A stretch of 64,000 bases of DNA from assembly GCF_003206045.1 (NCBI RefSeq), contig NZ_PZJM01000003.1, forward strand, positions 175,836 through 239,835, written 5' to 3'. A model generated the notes under the pieces. That model was not told the origin of the DNA. It saw nothing but the letters and a program-made list of their open reading frames with translations, and did not search any database. This document shows, piece after piece, positions 1-8,403 of this stretch (position 1 is its first letter; the number at the start of each line of letters is the position of its first letter). Position numbers and translations under genes: made by a program. Source of the stretch: Salinicola lusitanus (lineage in GTDB: Bacteria > Pseudomonadota > Gammaproteobacteria > Pseudomonadales > Halomonadaceae).

Positions 1-301
1 GCCGCAGCCCCTTCACCCCGACCTCCGCCCCCAGCATGTAGTGGCGCTCGCCATCCAGGTAGAGCGCCCGCCCCGGCCGCCCACCGCCACGCGAGTGGAG
101 CTCCCCCTCGCGCAGCCACCCCCGCTCGACCAGCGCCTGTACCACGCTGCCCACCGTGGCCTTGGTCAAGCCGGTTCGCAGCGCGATATCCGCCCGCGAC
201 AACCCGGGGCTGCGGCGCACGGTGCTCAGGATCGTGCTGCGGTTGAGGCTCTTGAGGTAGTTGAGGTCGCCGGAGGTGTGCGGCGTGAACGCATTGTGCA
301 T
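1..301 (-). CDS. ROK family transcriptional regulator (XylR/NagC type), partial
   Basis: Only the first 100 codons are in the window; the gene runs off the left edge, reading leftward. The translation begins MHNAFTPHTSGDLNYLKSLN and contains an N-terminal winged helix (about residues 17-75, with the recognition segment LTKATVGSVVQALVERGWL) followed by SRGGGRPGRALYLDGERHYM, the linker into the sugar-kinase-like ROK domain. ROK repressors of this kind (XylR, NagC, Mlc) bind DNA and release it on binding a sugar. It is divergent from xylB, with 187 bp between the starts and a ROK-like palindrome in that gap, so a xylose-responsive repressor of the genes to its right is the natural inference. The start at 301 has no strong ribosome binding site. 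The effector domain is not visible. Confidence 0.85.
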   Translation of the reverse strand, partial: MHNAFTPHTSGDLNYLKSLNRSTILSTVRRSPGLSRADIALRTGLTKATVGSVVQALVERGWLREGELHSRGGGRPGRALYLDGERHYMLGAEVGVKGLR

Positions 302-452
302 TGGCTGGTGGCAACGTCGGGTGGCGGTGGATGCCGCGACTATACCAAAGCCGGTCGGCTCCCACCGAAGGTGCCCCTCTCGTCACGACCTAAGTCTTAA
401 CACCAATGACCAATGGCAGCGGGTCCGCCGAGCGCGCATGCTGCCGCAACAC

Positions 453-473
453 TTAGTTAATAGCATTTACTAA
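453..473. promoter_or_regulatory. Candidate ROK/XylR operator
   Basis: Arms TTAGTTAAT and ATTTACTAA flank the triplet AGC, a 9-3-9 palindrome with one mismatched pair. It starts 36 bp upstream of xylB, in an AT-rich patch of an otherwise GC-rich gap between the ROK regulator and xylB. TTAGT...ACTAA arms resemble known XylR (ROK) operators. Binding by the neighbouring ROK protein is inferred from position and symmetry. Confidence 0.6.
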
Positions 474-488
474 CCACTGAGAGACATC

Positions 489-1223
489 ATGCCGTCAGCC
501 ATCTACCCCAGTCTCGCCAGCAAGCGCGTCGTCGTCACCGGCGGCGGTTCCGGCATCGGGGCGGGCCTGGTACGCGCCTTCGCCGCACAGCAAGCCCAGG
601 TTCATTTCATCGATATCCTCGATGACGCCGAGGCGCTGGCGAGCGAGCTGGGCGAACGCGTCCATTTCCATCGCTGCGACCTCACCGATGCCGAGGCGTT
701 GATCGCGACGCTGGCCGGCATCGGCGAGATCGATGTGCTGGTCAACAACGCCGCCAACGACGACCGCCATCGGCTCGAGGATGTTACGCCCGAGTACTGG
801 GACGACCGCATGAACGTCAATCTGCGCCACCTGGCGCTGGCCGCCCGCGAGGTCGCTCCTGCCATGCGCCGCCGTGGGCAGGGCGTGATCGTCAACCTGG
901 GCTCGATCAGTTGGCACCTGGGCCAGCCCGGCATGCTGCTCTACGAAACAGCCAAGGCCGGCATCGAGGGCATGACCCGGGCCCTGGCGAGCGAGCTGGG
1001 CGGCGACGGAATCCGCGTCAACTGCGTGATCCCCGGCAACGTCAAGACACCGCGTCAGTCCCGCTGGTACGGCCCCGAGGACGAAGCCCAGATCGTCGCC
1101 GAGCAGAAGCTCAAGGTGCGGATCCATCCCCATCACGTGGCCGCCATGGTGCTGTTCCTCGCCTCGGATGACGCGGCCGCCTGCACCGCGCACAACTACT
1201 GGGTCGACGCCGGCTGGCTCTGA
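489..1223 (+). CDS. xylB: D-xylose 1-dehydrogenase, SDR family (Weimberg pathway)
   Basis: Oxidises D-xylose to D-xylonolactone with NAD+, the first step of the non-phosphorylating Weimberg pathway, in the cytoplasm. The 244-residue protein is a classical SDR: cofactor loop TGGGSGIG near residues 17-24, NNA near 86, catalytic Ser in LGSISWHLG and YETAK near residues 153-157. From memory it follows Caulobacter XylB almost block for block (AIYPSL at the N-terminus, NNAANDDRH, INFGSISWHLG-like block, PGNVKT, EYW-like C-terminus), so the xylose call is more specific than a generic SDR. It is first in a rightward cluster with a sugar porter, a GPH symporter and a beta-xylosidase, and is divergent from a ROK regulator. 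The following pathway genes xylD and xylX lie 19-27 kb away in this window. Confidence 0.88.
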   Translation: MPSAIYPSLASKRVVVTGGGSGIGAGLVRAFAAQQAQVHFIDILDDAEALASELGERVHFHRCDLTDAEALIATLAGIGEIDVLVNNAANDDRHRLEDVTPEYWDDRMNVNLRHLALAAREVAPAMRRRGQGVIVNLGSISWHLGQPGMLLYETAKAGIEGMTRALASELGGDGIRVNCVIPGNVKTPRQSRWYGPEDEAQIVAEQKLKVRIHPHHVAAMVLFLASDDAAACTAHNYWVDAGWL

Positions 1224-1270
1224 TCGCGAGCCCTCCAGCACCCTCCTCGACACACCAACGGAGCTTCACA

Positions 1271-2677
1271 ATGCCAACTCAAGTTGCTTCACAACGCCCT
1301 GTCGTGGTTCTGCTCACCTGTTGCGTCGCCGCCATCGGCGGCTTCCTGTTCGGCTTCGACAGCGGCGTCATCAACGGTACCGTCGACGGCCTCCAGCAGG
1401 CCTTCCAGTCGCAGAGCGTCGGCACCGGCTTCAATGTCGCCTCGATGCTGCTCGGCTGCGCCGTCGGCGCTTTCTTCGCCGGCCGCCTGGCGGACCGGTT
1501 CGGCCGCCGCACGCTGCTGCTGGTATCCGCCGTCTTCTTCATCATCAGCGCCTGGGGCTCGGGTATCGCCGGGGGCTCGCTGGAGTTCGTGATCTATCGC
1601 GTCCTGGGCGGCCTGGCGGTGGGCGCCGCCAGCGTGATGTCGCCGGCCTATATCAGCGAGATCGCCCCGTCCCACCTGCGCGGCCGGCTGGCGACCATCC
1701 AGCAGGTGGCGATCATCGGCGGGCTGTTCTTCTCTTTTCTCAACAACTACATCCTGGCCAATGTCGCCGGCAGCTCCACCGCGCCGCTGTGGTTCGGCTT
1801 CGAGGCGTGGCGCTGCATGTTCTGGATGGAACTGATCCCGGCGGGCATCTTCCTGATCGCGCTGATGTTCATTCCGGAAAGCCCCCGCTTTCTGGTCAGC
1901 GCCGGACGCCACGACAAGGCCGAGCGGGTCCTCCGCCTGGTCTACGACGAAGCCGGTACCCACAAGCGTCTGGCCGATATCCGCGCCTCGCTCTCCAGTC
2001 GTCACCAGCCGCGACTCTCCGATCTGATCAACCCGCAGACCGGCAAGGTGCTGAAACTGGTCTGGATCGGCATCGGCCTGGCGGTGTTCCAGCAGCTTGT
2101 AGGGATCAACGTGGTGTTCTACTACGGCGCCGTGCTGTGGCAGGCGGTCGGTTTTTCCGAGAGCGATGCGCTGATGATCAACGTGATCAGTGGGGCCGTC
2201 AGCATCGCCGCCTGCCTGGTCACCATCGGCCTGATCGACCGGATCGGACGCAAGCCGCTGCTGTGGGGCGGCTCCGTGGGCATGACGGTCACCCTGGCGC
2301 TGCTGGTCTACGCCTTCTCGACTGCCGACATGGTCAATGGCAGCTTGGCGCTCTCCCCGGGCAACGGCGTGCTCGCGCTGATCGCCGCCAACGTCTACGT
2401 CTTCTTCTTCAACGTCTCCTGGGGCCCGGTGATGTGGGTCATGCTCGGCGAGATGTTCCCCAACCAGGTACGCGGCTCGGGCCTGGCCATCGCCGGTCTG
2501 TTCCAGTGGGTCGCCAACTTCGCCATCACCATGACCTTCCCGATCATGCTGGCGTCGATCGGGCTGACCGGTGCCTACGGCTTCTACGCCCTCTGCGCGT
2601 TGATCTCGGCCATCTTCGTCGCCCGCTTCGTCCGCGAAACCAACGGCAAGGAACTCGAGGAGATGGCCTACGAGTAA
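1271..2677 (+). CDS. MFS sugar porter, probable D-xylose:H+ symporter (XylE/GalP-like)
   Basis: Inner-membrane uptake of a monosaccharide, probably D-xylose, with protons. The 468-residue protein has 12 predicted membrane segments and sugar-porter signatures: GFDSGVINGT in TM1, DRFGRR in the loop 2-3, PESPRFLV before the central loop, QQLVGINVVFYYG in TM7 and DRIGRKPLL in loop 8-9. The last is the hallmark of the XylE/GalP/GLUT family. A GGAG ribosome binding site lies 8 nt before the ATG. It starts 47 bp after xylB and probably shares its transcript. Glucose, galactose or arabinose cannot be excluded from sequence; the neighbours argue for xylose. Confidence 0.85.
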   Translation: MPTQVASQRPVVVLLTCCVAAIGGFLFGFDSGVINGTVDGLQQAFQSQSVGTGFNVASMLLGCAVGAFFAGRLADRFGRRTLLLVSAVFFIISAWGSGIAGGSLEFVIYRVLGGLAVGAASVMSPAYISEIAPSHLRGRLATIQQVAIIGGLFFSFLNNYILANVAGSSTAPLWFGFEAWRCMFWMELIPAGIFLIALMFIPESPRFLVSAGRHDKAERVLRLVYDEAGTHKRLADIRASLSSRHQPRLSDLINPQTGKVLKLVWIGIGLAVFQQLVGINVVFYYGAVLWQAVGFSESDALMINVISGAVSIAACLVTIGLIDRIGRKPLLWGGSVGMTVTLALLVYAFSTADMVNGSLALSPGNGVLALIAANVYVFFFNVSWGPVMWVMLGEMFPNQVRGSGLAIAGLFQWVANFAITMTFPIMLASIGLTGAYGFYALCALISAIFVARFVRETNGKELEEMAYE

Positions 2678-2698
2678 GGCGACAACTCACGCAAAGAG

Positions 2699-2738
2699 GA
2701 TGGTCGTCGCGGCCCGGTCGAGAGCCGCGACGACCATC
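2699..2738 (+). promoter_or_regulatory. 14-bp intercistronic hairpin
   Basis: Positions 2699-2712 and 2725-2738 are a perfect 14-bp inverted repeat around a 12-nt loop, between the sugar porter and the GPH transporter. There is no U run after it, so it is not a standard intrinsic terminator. It could slow 3' exonucleases, protecting the xylB-porter message, or mark a processing site. Its presence also argues that the GPH gene starts at 2757 and not at the in-frame ATG at 2700, which lies inside the stem. Confidence 0.6.
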
Positions 2739-2756
2739 GCAGGTAGCGAGGTGACA

Positions 2757-4175
2757 ATGACGAGCGAGACAAGCACGCTGGCGACAAGCGCCCCAGAGAC
2801 AAGCAACACAGAGACAACCCCAGGGTCAGCTCACGATCCTGCTGCCGCCGTGCCGCTGATGGAGCGGATCGGCTACGGCTGCGGGGACCTGGCCAGCAAT
2901 TTCATCTGGCAGGCGATGAGCATCTTCATCGTCTACTACTACACCGACGTGATCGGCGTCGCCGCCGGTATCATCGGCTCGATCATGCTGTTTTCGCGGG
3001 TGTTCGACGGTGTCTCGGACATCGCCATGGGCTACGTGATCGACAAGACCACCTCGCGACACGGCAAGGCCAGGCCCTGGCTGCTGTGGCTGGCGGTGCC
3101 ATTCGCGATCTCGGCGGTGCTGCTGTTCGCGGTGCCCGATGTCTCGCCGTTCTGGCAGACGGTCTACATCGCGGTGACCTACAACCTGGTATGCCTGGTC
3201 TATACCGGCCTCAACGTACCCTACGGCACGCTCAACTCGCTGATCACCCAGGACCAGTATCAGCGCTCGCTGCTCAACGTCTTTCGCATGAGCCTGGCGC
3301 TGATCGGCGTGCTGCTGGTCAGCAATCTGACGCTGCCGGTCGCCACGCTGTTCGGCGGCGGCCAGGCGGGATGGATCGTCACCTTCGCGATTTTCGGCGC
3401 CATCGGCACAGGGCTGTTCCTGTTCACCTTCAAGAGCACCCGCGAGCGGGTCCAGCCGGCCGACGAGAAACGACGCCAGGCGCCGGTTCCCCTGAAGCAG
3501 AGCCTGCGTACCCTGGGCAAGAATCGCTACTGGGCGCTGGCCACGCTGTTCATCCTGATCACCTATATCTTCAACGCGCTCAACTCCGGGGCGGTCGTCT
3601 ACTACGCCCAGTACCTGCTCGACGATACCTGGCTGGTAGGCGTCATCACGACCGCCTACATCGTCTTCATCCTGGCAGGCATGGCATTCGTGGCGCCGAT
3701 CACCAAACGCTACGGCAAGCGCAACGCGATCATCGTCGGCGAGCTGATCACCCTGGTCGGCTACGGCGTCATGCTGATCGACCTCGGCAACGTCTACCTG
3801 ATCGTCGCCGGCACCGTCATCCGCGGGCTCGGCAAGGCACCGATCAACGGCAGCATGTTCGCGCTGCTGGGCGACACCATCGAGTACGGGGAGTGGAAGA
3901 CCGGGATTCGTAACGAAGGCATGGTCTACAGCGGCGGCAGCATGGGTATCAAGATCGGGAGCGGACTGGGTACCGCACTGCTGGGATGGATACTGGCCTT
4001 CGGCGGCTATGTCGGCGGTGGCGGCGAGCAGAGCGACACCGCACTGTTGGCGATCCAGACGCTGTTCGTCTATCTGCCGATGGGCCTTTGCGCGCTGATG
4101 ATCGTATTGATGCTGTTCTACGACCTCGACAAGCGCTATCCGGCCATCGTCGCCGACCTCGCCGCCAAACGCTGA
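2757..4175 (+). CDS. Glycoside-pentoside-hexuronide (GPH) cation symporter
   Basis: A 472-residue inner-membrane symporter of the MelB/XynP/YicJ family. Seen: about 12 hydrophobic segments, the family N-terminus RIGYGCGDLASNFIWQ, the loop MGYVIDKTTSRHGKARPW and a late GDTIEYGEWKTGIRNEGMVY block, both typical of GPH members. With a GH43 beta-xylosidase 23 bp downstream, uptake of xylosides or xylo-oligosaccharides is the likely role. The ATG at 2757 is chosen because AGGTG sits just before it and the longer reading would begin inside a strong hairpin. The first 30 residues are Ser/Thr-rich and look like a disordered cytoplasmic tail. Confidence 0.85.
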   Translation: MTSETSTLATSAPETSNTETTPGSAHDPAAAVPLMERIGYGCGDLASNFIWQAMSIFIVYYYTDVIGVAAGIIGSIMLFSRVFDGVSDIAMGYVIDKTTSRHGKARPWLLWLAVPFAISAVLLFAVPDVSPFWQTVYIAVTYNLVCLVYTGLNVPYGTLNSLITQDQYQRSLLNVFRMSLALIGVLLVSNLTLPVATLFGGGQAGWIVTFAIFGAIGTGLFLFTFKSTRERVQPADEKRRQAPVPLKQSLRTLGKNRYWALATLFILITYIFNALNSGAVVYYAQYLLDDTWLVGVITTAYIVFILAGMAFVAPITKRYGKRNAIIVGELITLVGYGVMLIDLGNVYLIVAGTVIRGLGKAPINGSMFALLGDTIEYGEWKTGIRNEGMVYSGGSMGIKIGSGLGTALLGWILAFGGYVGGGGEQSDTALLAIQTLFVYLPMGLCALMIVLMLFYDLDKRYPAIVADLAAKR

Positions 4176-4198
4176 AACCCGTCGCGACAGGAGATCGC

Positions 4199-5809
4199 AT
4201 GTCCACCATTGCCAACCCCATCCTGCCCGGCTTTCATCCGGACCCGTCGATACTCCGGGTCGGCGACGACTACTACATCGCCACCTCGACCTTCGAATGG
4301 TTTCCCGGCGTCGCGCTCTATCACTCTCGGGATCTGATCCAGTGGCGCCAGTTGCCCTCGCCCCTCGACCGGCGTTCGCAGCTGGACATGATCGGAAACA
4401 CCGATTCGGGTGGCGTATGGGCGCCGTGCCTGAGCTACGCGCATGGCCGCTTCCATCTGATCTACACCGACGTCAAGAGCCGTCGTGGCGCGTTCAAGGA
4501 TACCCACAACTATCTGGTCAGCGCCGAGCGGATCGAAGGGCCCTGGTCGGAGCGGGTTCATCTCAACAGCAGTGGCTTCGACCCCTCGCTGTTCCACGAC
4601 GATGACGGCAGCAGTTGGCTGCTCAACATGATCTGGGATTTCCGCAAGGGTCGTAACGCCTTCGCCGGTATCGCCCTGCAGCGCTACGACATCGAACGCC
4701 AGCAGCTCACCGGGCCCGTGCACAATATCTTTCGGGGGACGTCTCTGGGCGTCACCGAAGCCCCGCATCTCTATCGACGAAACGGCTACTACTACCTGGT
4801 CACCGCCGAGGGCGGTACCGGTTATGGTCATGCCATGACGGTGGCCCGCTCGCGCGAGTTGACCGGTCCTTACGAGGTCGACCCGACCAACCCGGTGCTC
4901 ACCTCGAACCCGAATGCGCGCGATCAGTTGCAGAAGGCCGGCCATGGCAGTCTGGTGGAGACCCCCGGGGGCGAGTGGTATTGCGCCCACCTCTGTGCCC
5001 GCCCGGTCGTCGCCGGGCGCTGCATACTGGGGCGCGAAACCGCCCTGCAGCGCTGCGTCTGGACCGAGGATGACTGGCTTCGCATCGATGGCGGACCCTA
5101 TCCCAGCCACCGGGTGGCCGGCCCGGACCTTCACTGGCAGCCGCCCCCGGCCGAGCCGGATCACGACACCTTCGAGAGTCCTGGCCTCCACCGTTACTGG
5201 CAGAGTCTGCGCCGGCCGTTCGACGACACCTGGCTGTCGCTGAGCGAGCGCCCGGGCTGTCTGCGACTCAAGGGCGTCGAGTCGATGCAGTCGACCCACC
5301 GGCAGAGCCTGCTGGCCAGGCGCCTGACCCATCTCGACGTGGAAGTGGAGACACGCCTCTCCTTCGACCCCGAGCATTTCCAGCAGATGGCGGGGCTGAT
5401 CCTCTACTACGACACCAAGGATTACGTCTACCTGAGGGTGACCCGGGAGGAGACGCTGGGCCGTTGCCTCGGTATCGTCGTCTCGCGCCACGGCGTCTAT
5501 GACGAGCCGCTGACCGCCGATGTCCCTCTGATGGCGGGTGACGTGCGCCTGATGGCGCGCCTGGCGCGCGAAAAGTTGCGTTTCTTCCATGCGCCGGTCG
5601 ATACACAAGGCGATCCGGATCGACACGCCGACGCCGTCGACTGGCAGCCGATCGGCGACCCCCTCGATATTTCCCATCTGTGCGACGACGATCCGGACTA
5701 CATCCGCTTCACCGGTACCTTCGTCGGCCTCTGCGCCCAGGATCTCTCCGGGGCCGGCCTCGCGGCGGATTTTCACGAGTTCGACTATCGCCCAGAAAAA
5801 AGCCGCTGA
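4199..5809 (+). CDS. xynB: Glycoside hydrolase family 43 beta-xylosidase
   Basis: Cleaves xylose from the non-reducing end of xylo-oligosaccharides; no signal peptide, so it acts inside the cell on material brought in by the adjacent GPH symporter. The 536-residue protein has the GH43 five-blade propeller (about residues 5-310) with the catalytic base Asp15 in GFHPDPS, the pKa-modulating Asp128 in GFDPSLFHDDDG and the probable acid Glu187 in VTEAPHLY. A C-terminal beta-sandwich of the usual GH43 beta-xylosidase type follows (about 325-530). Length fits XynB-type enzymes. The start at 4199 gives the canonical N-terminus; an open frame upstream overlaps the symporter and has no homology I recognise. 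Its TGA lies inside the leftward terminator of wrbA. Confidence 0.9.
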   Translation: MSTIANPILPGFHPDPSILRVGDDYYIATSTFEWFPGVALYHSRDLIQWRQLPSPLDRRSQLDMIGNTDSGGVWAPCLSYAHGRFHLIYTDVKSRRGAFKDTHNYLVSAERIEGPWSERVHLNSSGFDPSLFHDDDGSSWLLNMIWDFRKGRNAFAGIALQRYDIERQQLTGPVHNIFRGTSLGVTEAPHLYRRNGYYYLVTAEGGTGYGHAMTVARSRELTGPYEVDPTNPVLTSNPNARDQLQKAGHGSLVETPGGEWYCAHLCARPVVAGRCILGRETALQRCVWTEDDWLRIDGGPYPSHRVAGPDLHWQPPPAEPDHDTFESPGLHRYWQSLRRPFDDTWLSLSERPGCLRLKGVESMQSTHRQSLLARRLTHLDVEVETRLSFDPEHFQQMAGLILYYDTKDYVYLRVTREETLGRCLGIVVSRHGVYDEPLTADVPLMAGDVRLMARLAREKLRFFHAPVDTQGDPDRHADAVDWQPIGDPLDISHLCDDDPDYIRFTGTFVGLCAQDLSGAGLAADFHEFDYRPEKSR

Positions 5810-5829
5810 TCTCGATGAGATCAGCGGCT
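5795..5829 (-). terminator. Rho-independent terminator of wrbA
   Basis: A 13-bp perfect stem (5801-5813 with 5817-5829) around the triplet GAT, followed on the minus strand by a run of six U from the A tract at 5796-5801. It ends leftward transcription from wrbA. The stop codon of the GH43 gene (5807-5809) is part of the stem. Confidence 0.85.
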
Positions 5830-5872
5830 CTCGTTGGTCGGCCCGGGGGCGGCGGGCCGTCGCCGGCCGGCC

Positions 5873-6478
5873 TCAGCCGGCGAGCTTGGCCGCCAGCTCG
5901 GCCACGTGCTTGCCCTGGAAGCGGGCGATCTCCAGCTCGTTCTCGCTGGGTGTGCGGCTGCCGTCGGCCCCCGCCAGGGTAGAGGCACCATAGGGCGTGC
6001 CACCGGTGATCTCGCTCATGTTGGTGAGCCCGGCGCAGCTGTAGGGCACACCGGCGATCACCATGCCGTGATGCAGCAGCGTGGTATGGATCGAGGTCAA
6101 GGTGGTCTCCTGGCCACCGTGCTGGCTCGCGGTGGAGACGAAGGCGCTGCCGACCTTGCCGATCAGCTTGCCCTGGGCCCACAGGCCGCCGGTCATGTCC
6201 CAGAAATTGCGCATCTGCGAGGCCATGTTGCCGAACCGGGTCGGCGTACCGACGATGATCGCGTCGTAGTCGGCCAGCGCGTCGGGGCTCTCGATCACCG
6301 GTGCATCCTGATCGGTCTTGTAACCCGACTGCTCGGCCACCTCCTCGGGGACCAGCTCGGCCACCCGGCGCACGTCCACCTGGGTGCCACCGACGCTTTC
6401 GGCGCCGTCCGCCACCGCCTTGGCCATGGTCTCGATATGGCCGTAGCTCGAGTAATACAACACCAGCACTTTGCTCAT
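5873..6478 (-). CDS. wrbA: NAD(P)H:quinone oxidoreductase, WrbA type
   Basis: Flavodoxin-like FMN enzyme that reduces quinones by two electrons, thought to limit oxidative stress. The 201-residue protein starts [20 protein letters not shown] with the FMN phosphate-binding loop, and has [18 protein letters not shown] and [13 protein letters not shown], the two most typical WrbA blocks. Length matches E. coli WrbA (198). AAGGAG lies 8 nt before the ATG. It is a single-gene unit that ends at a strong terminator and is divergent from argE; no functional link to the sugar genes is evident. Confidence 0.93.
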   Translation of the reverse strand: MSKVLVLYYSSYGHIETMAKAVADGAESVGGTQVDVRRVAELVPEEVAEQSGYKTDQDAPVIESPDALADYDAIIVGTPTRFGNMASQMRNFWDMTGGLWAQGKLIGKVGSAFVSTASQHGGQETTLTSIHTTLLHHGMVIAGVPYSCAGLTNMSEITGGTPYGASTLAGADGSRTPSENELEIARFQGKHVAELAAKLAG

Positions 6479-6737
6479 GGGAACACTCCTTGAGGAACAG
6501 GGGTTTCGCGACGAAACGCCTTTCAGGCTAGCCCGCGTCAAGGAGCGATGCCACGGCCGGGACGTTGCATTTTTTACGCCGCGAGCAGCGAAACGATCGA
6601 ACGCCAGGCCTCTCAAGCCGAGTGCCATGGCTCCGTTCGCCGCACCGCTTGGGGAATTTGTTGCCGAGGAAGGATAGCCGCTATTCTGTGGGCCCACCCA
6701 CCGAACCGTGGTCCACGCTGGTGGACCGGAGCATGCG

Positions 6738-7898
6738 ATGACCACCTCCCGCGACCTGCTGGCCTCCCTGATCGGCTTCGATACCGTCTCCCGACACTCG
6801 AATCTCGAGCTGATCGATTTCGTCGAACGCTATCTCGCCGCTCACCGCGTGCCGGCCCAGCGCATCACCAACGTCGATGGCAGCAAGTCCAACCTGCTGG
6901 CGCGCATCGGTCCGGCGGTGGAGGGCGGCGTGGTGCTTTCCGGTCATACCGACGTGGTGCCGGTCGACGGTCAACCGTGGACCAGCGACCCGTTCACCCT
7001 GACGGAGAGGCAGGACGGCCGGCTCTACGGCCGCGGCAGCTGCGACATGAAGGGATTTCTCGCCTGCGCCCTGGCGCAGGTGCCCGCCTGGCAGGCCCTC
7101 GATCTCGCGCGACCGATCTATCTGGCCTTCTCCTACGATGAGGAGATCGGCTGTCTCGGCGCGCCGGCAATGATCGAACGACTGATGGCGGATGAGCCGT
7201 TGCCCGGCGCGGTGATCATCGGCGAGCCCACCTCGATGCAACCGATCGTGGCGCAGAAGGGAATCACCACCCTGCGCACCACGGTGACCGGCCGGGAGTC
7301 GCACTCCAGCCAGATCAACCAGGGGATGTCGGCGATCCACGTGGCCGCCAGGCTGGTGACGAAGATCGAGGCGATCATGCAGGAGCTGGTCGACGAAGGA
7401 GCGCTGGAACATGTCTTCAACGTCCAGCACTCGAGCCTGCATGTCGGCCTGATCGAGGGCGGGACCGCGATCAACATCATGGCGCGGCACTGTCAGTTCG
7501 ACTGGGAGATCCGCCACTTGCCCAGCGATGGCTTCGAGGCGCTCTTCGCCCGTTTCGAGCGCTACGCCAAGGCGCTGGAAGCCGAGCTGCGAGAGCGCGC
7601 ACCGGAGCTCAGCATCGTCACCGAGCAACTGGTCGATACCGTGCCGGCGCTGGCCGATCGCGACAACGCCCCCGCCCTCGCCCTCTGCCGCGAGTGTCTC
7701 GACGATCCGAGCGCCGACACCGGCGGCGTCGCCTACGCCACCGAGGGAGGGCAGTTCCAGCGCGCCGGCCTGCCGACCATCGTGTGCGGCCCGGGAAGCA
7801 TCGAACAGGCCCACCAGCCCGACGAATATATCGAGATCGACCAGCTCGAGGCCGGCGATCGCTTCATGCAACGGCTGGGCGAGCGGATGGCGCGTTGA
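6738..7898 (+). CDS. argE: Acetylornithine deacetylase (M20 family)
   Basis: Predicted to hydrolyse N-acetyl-L-ornithine to ornithine and acetate in arginine synthesis. The 386-residue protein has the M20 metal-site motifs: [11 protein letters not shown] (His70), [10 protein letters not shown] (Asp103), and YDEEIG (Glu134/Glu135), then [14 protein letters not shown] and the dimerisation domain (about 180-290) before the final catalytic block. These motifs favour ArgE over DapE or carboxypeptidase G2. The start at 6738 gives the usual N-terminus. A short inverted repeat, GGTCCAC and GTGGACC around four bases (6711-6728), lies just upstream and could affect initiation. Since many relatives use the ornithine acetyltransferase ArgJ, a related N-acyl-amino acid substrate is possible. 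Confidence 0.82.
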   Translation: MTTSRDLLASLIGFDTVSRHSNLELIDFVERYLAAHRVPAQRITNVDGSKSNLLARIGPAVEGGVVLSGHTDVVPVDGQPWTSDPFTLTERQDGRLYGRGSCDMKGFLACALAQVPAWQALDLARPIYLAFSYDEEIGCLGAPAMIERLMADEPLPGAVIIGEPTSMQPIVAQKGITTLRTTVTGRESHSSQINQGMSAIHVAARLVTKIEAIMQELVDEGALEHVFNVQHSSLHVGLIEGGTAINIMARHCQFDWEIRHLPSDGFEALFARFERYAKALEAELRERAPELSIVTEQLVDTVPALADRDNAPALALCRECLDDPSADTGGVAYATEGGQFQRAGLPTIVCGPGSIEQAHQPDEYIEIDQLEAGDRFMQRLGERMAR

Positions 7899-7941
7899 AC
7901 GCTGCCCTCGCTCGTTCGTGCCGGACAAGGAGACCGGATTC

Positions 7942-8370
7942 ATGCATACGCCTGCCCTCGCCGTCCGCCGCACCACACTGGTGGCCGTCTACGGCACGCT
8001 GAAACGCGGGCTGCGCAACCACCACTGGCTCGACGGTGCCGACTTCGTCGGCGAGGACGTCATCACCACGGCGACACTCTACGATATCGGCCCCTATCCG
8101 GGAGCCAAGGCCGAGCCTTCTCGAGGGGTGGAGATCGAAGTGTTTCGCGTCGACGCGGCCGGCCTGAAACGCCTCGACCGCCTGGAAGACTACCGGGTAA
8201 GACGACCGCAATCCGGCGACTACGATCGCGCCGTCCATGCCACCGCCTTCGGCCCGGCCTGGCTCTACCTCTACAATCGAGACGTGGCCGGCTGCCCGGC
8301 GATTCGCCAGGGCGGCTGGCCGGTGACCGCATCACCGGTGGGCCGTCTCAATAGCACCGGGTCCCCGTGA
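7942..8370 (+). CDS. Gamma-glutamylcyclotransferase-like (AIG2/GGCT) protein
   Basis: A 142-residue protein of the YtfP/GGACT fold. The diagnostic N-terminal loop VAVYGTLKRGLRNHHWL (about residues 12-28) is present, followed by TLYDIGPYPGAK and a Glu-containing strand GVEIEVFRVD, then LDRLEDYR, which carries the family's usual acidic and aromatic residues. Members form 5-oxoproline from gamma-glutamyl substrates, but many small bacterial ones have no proven substrate. It begins 43 bp after argE and is likely co-transcribed; AAGGAG upstream of the ATG supports the start. It converges with the FadR-type regulator, with 33 bp between the ends. Confidence 0.75.
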   Translation: MHTPALAVRRTTLVAVYGTLKRGLRNHHWLDGADFVGEDVITTATLYDIGPYPGAKAEPSRGVEIEVFRVDAAGLKRLDRLEDYRVRRPQSGDYDRAVHATAFGPAWLYLYNRDVAGCPAIRQGGWPVTASPVGRLNSTGSP

Positions 8371-8403
8371 AACGTCGCCCGGACCGACTCGTCCGCCAGC
8401 CGG

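Noticed and set aside
4136-5776. Leftward open frame opposite the GH43 gene
   Set aside because: Antisense shadow; the GH43 catalytic motifs are on the plus strand.
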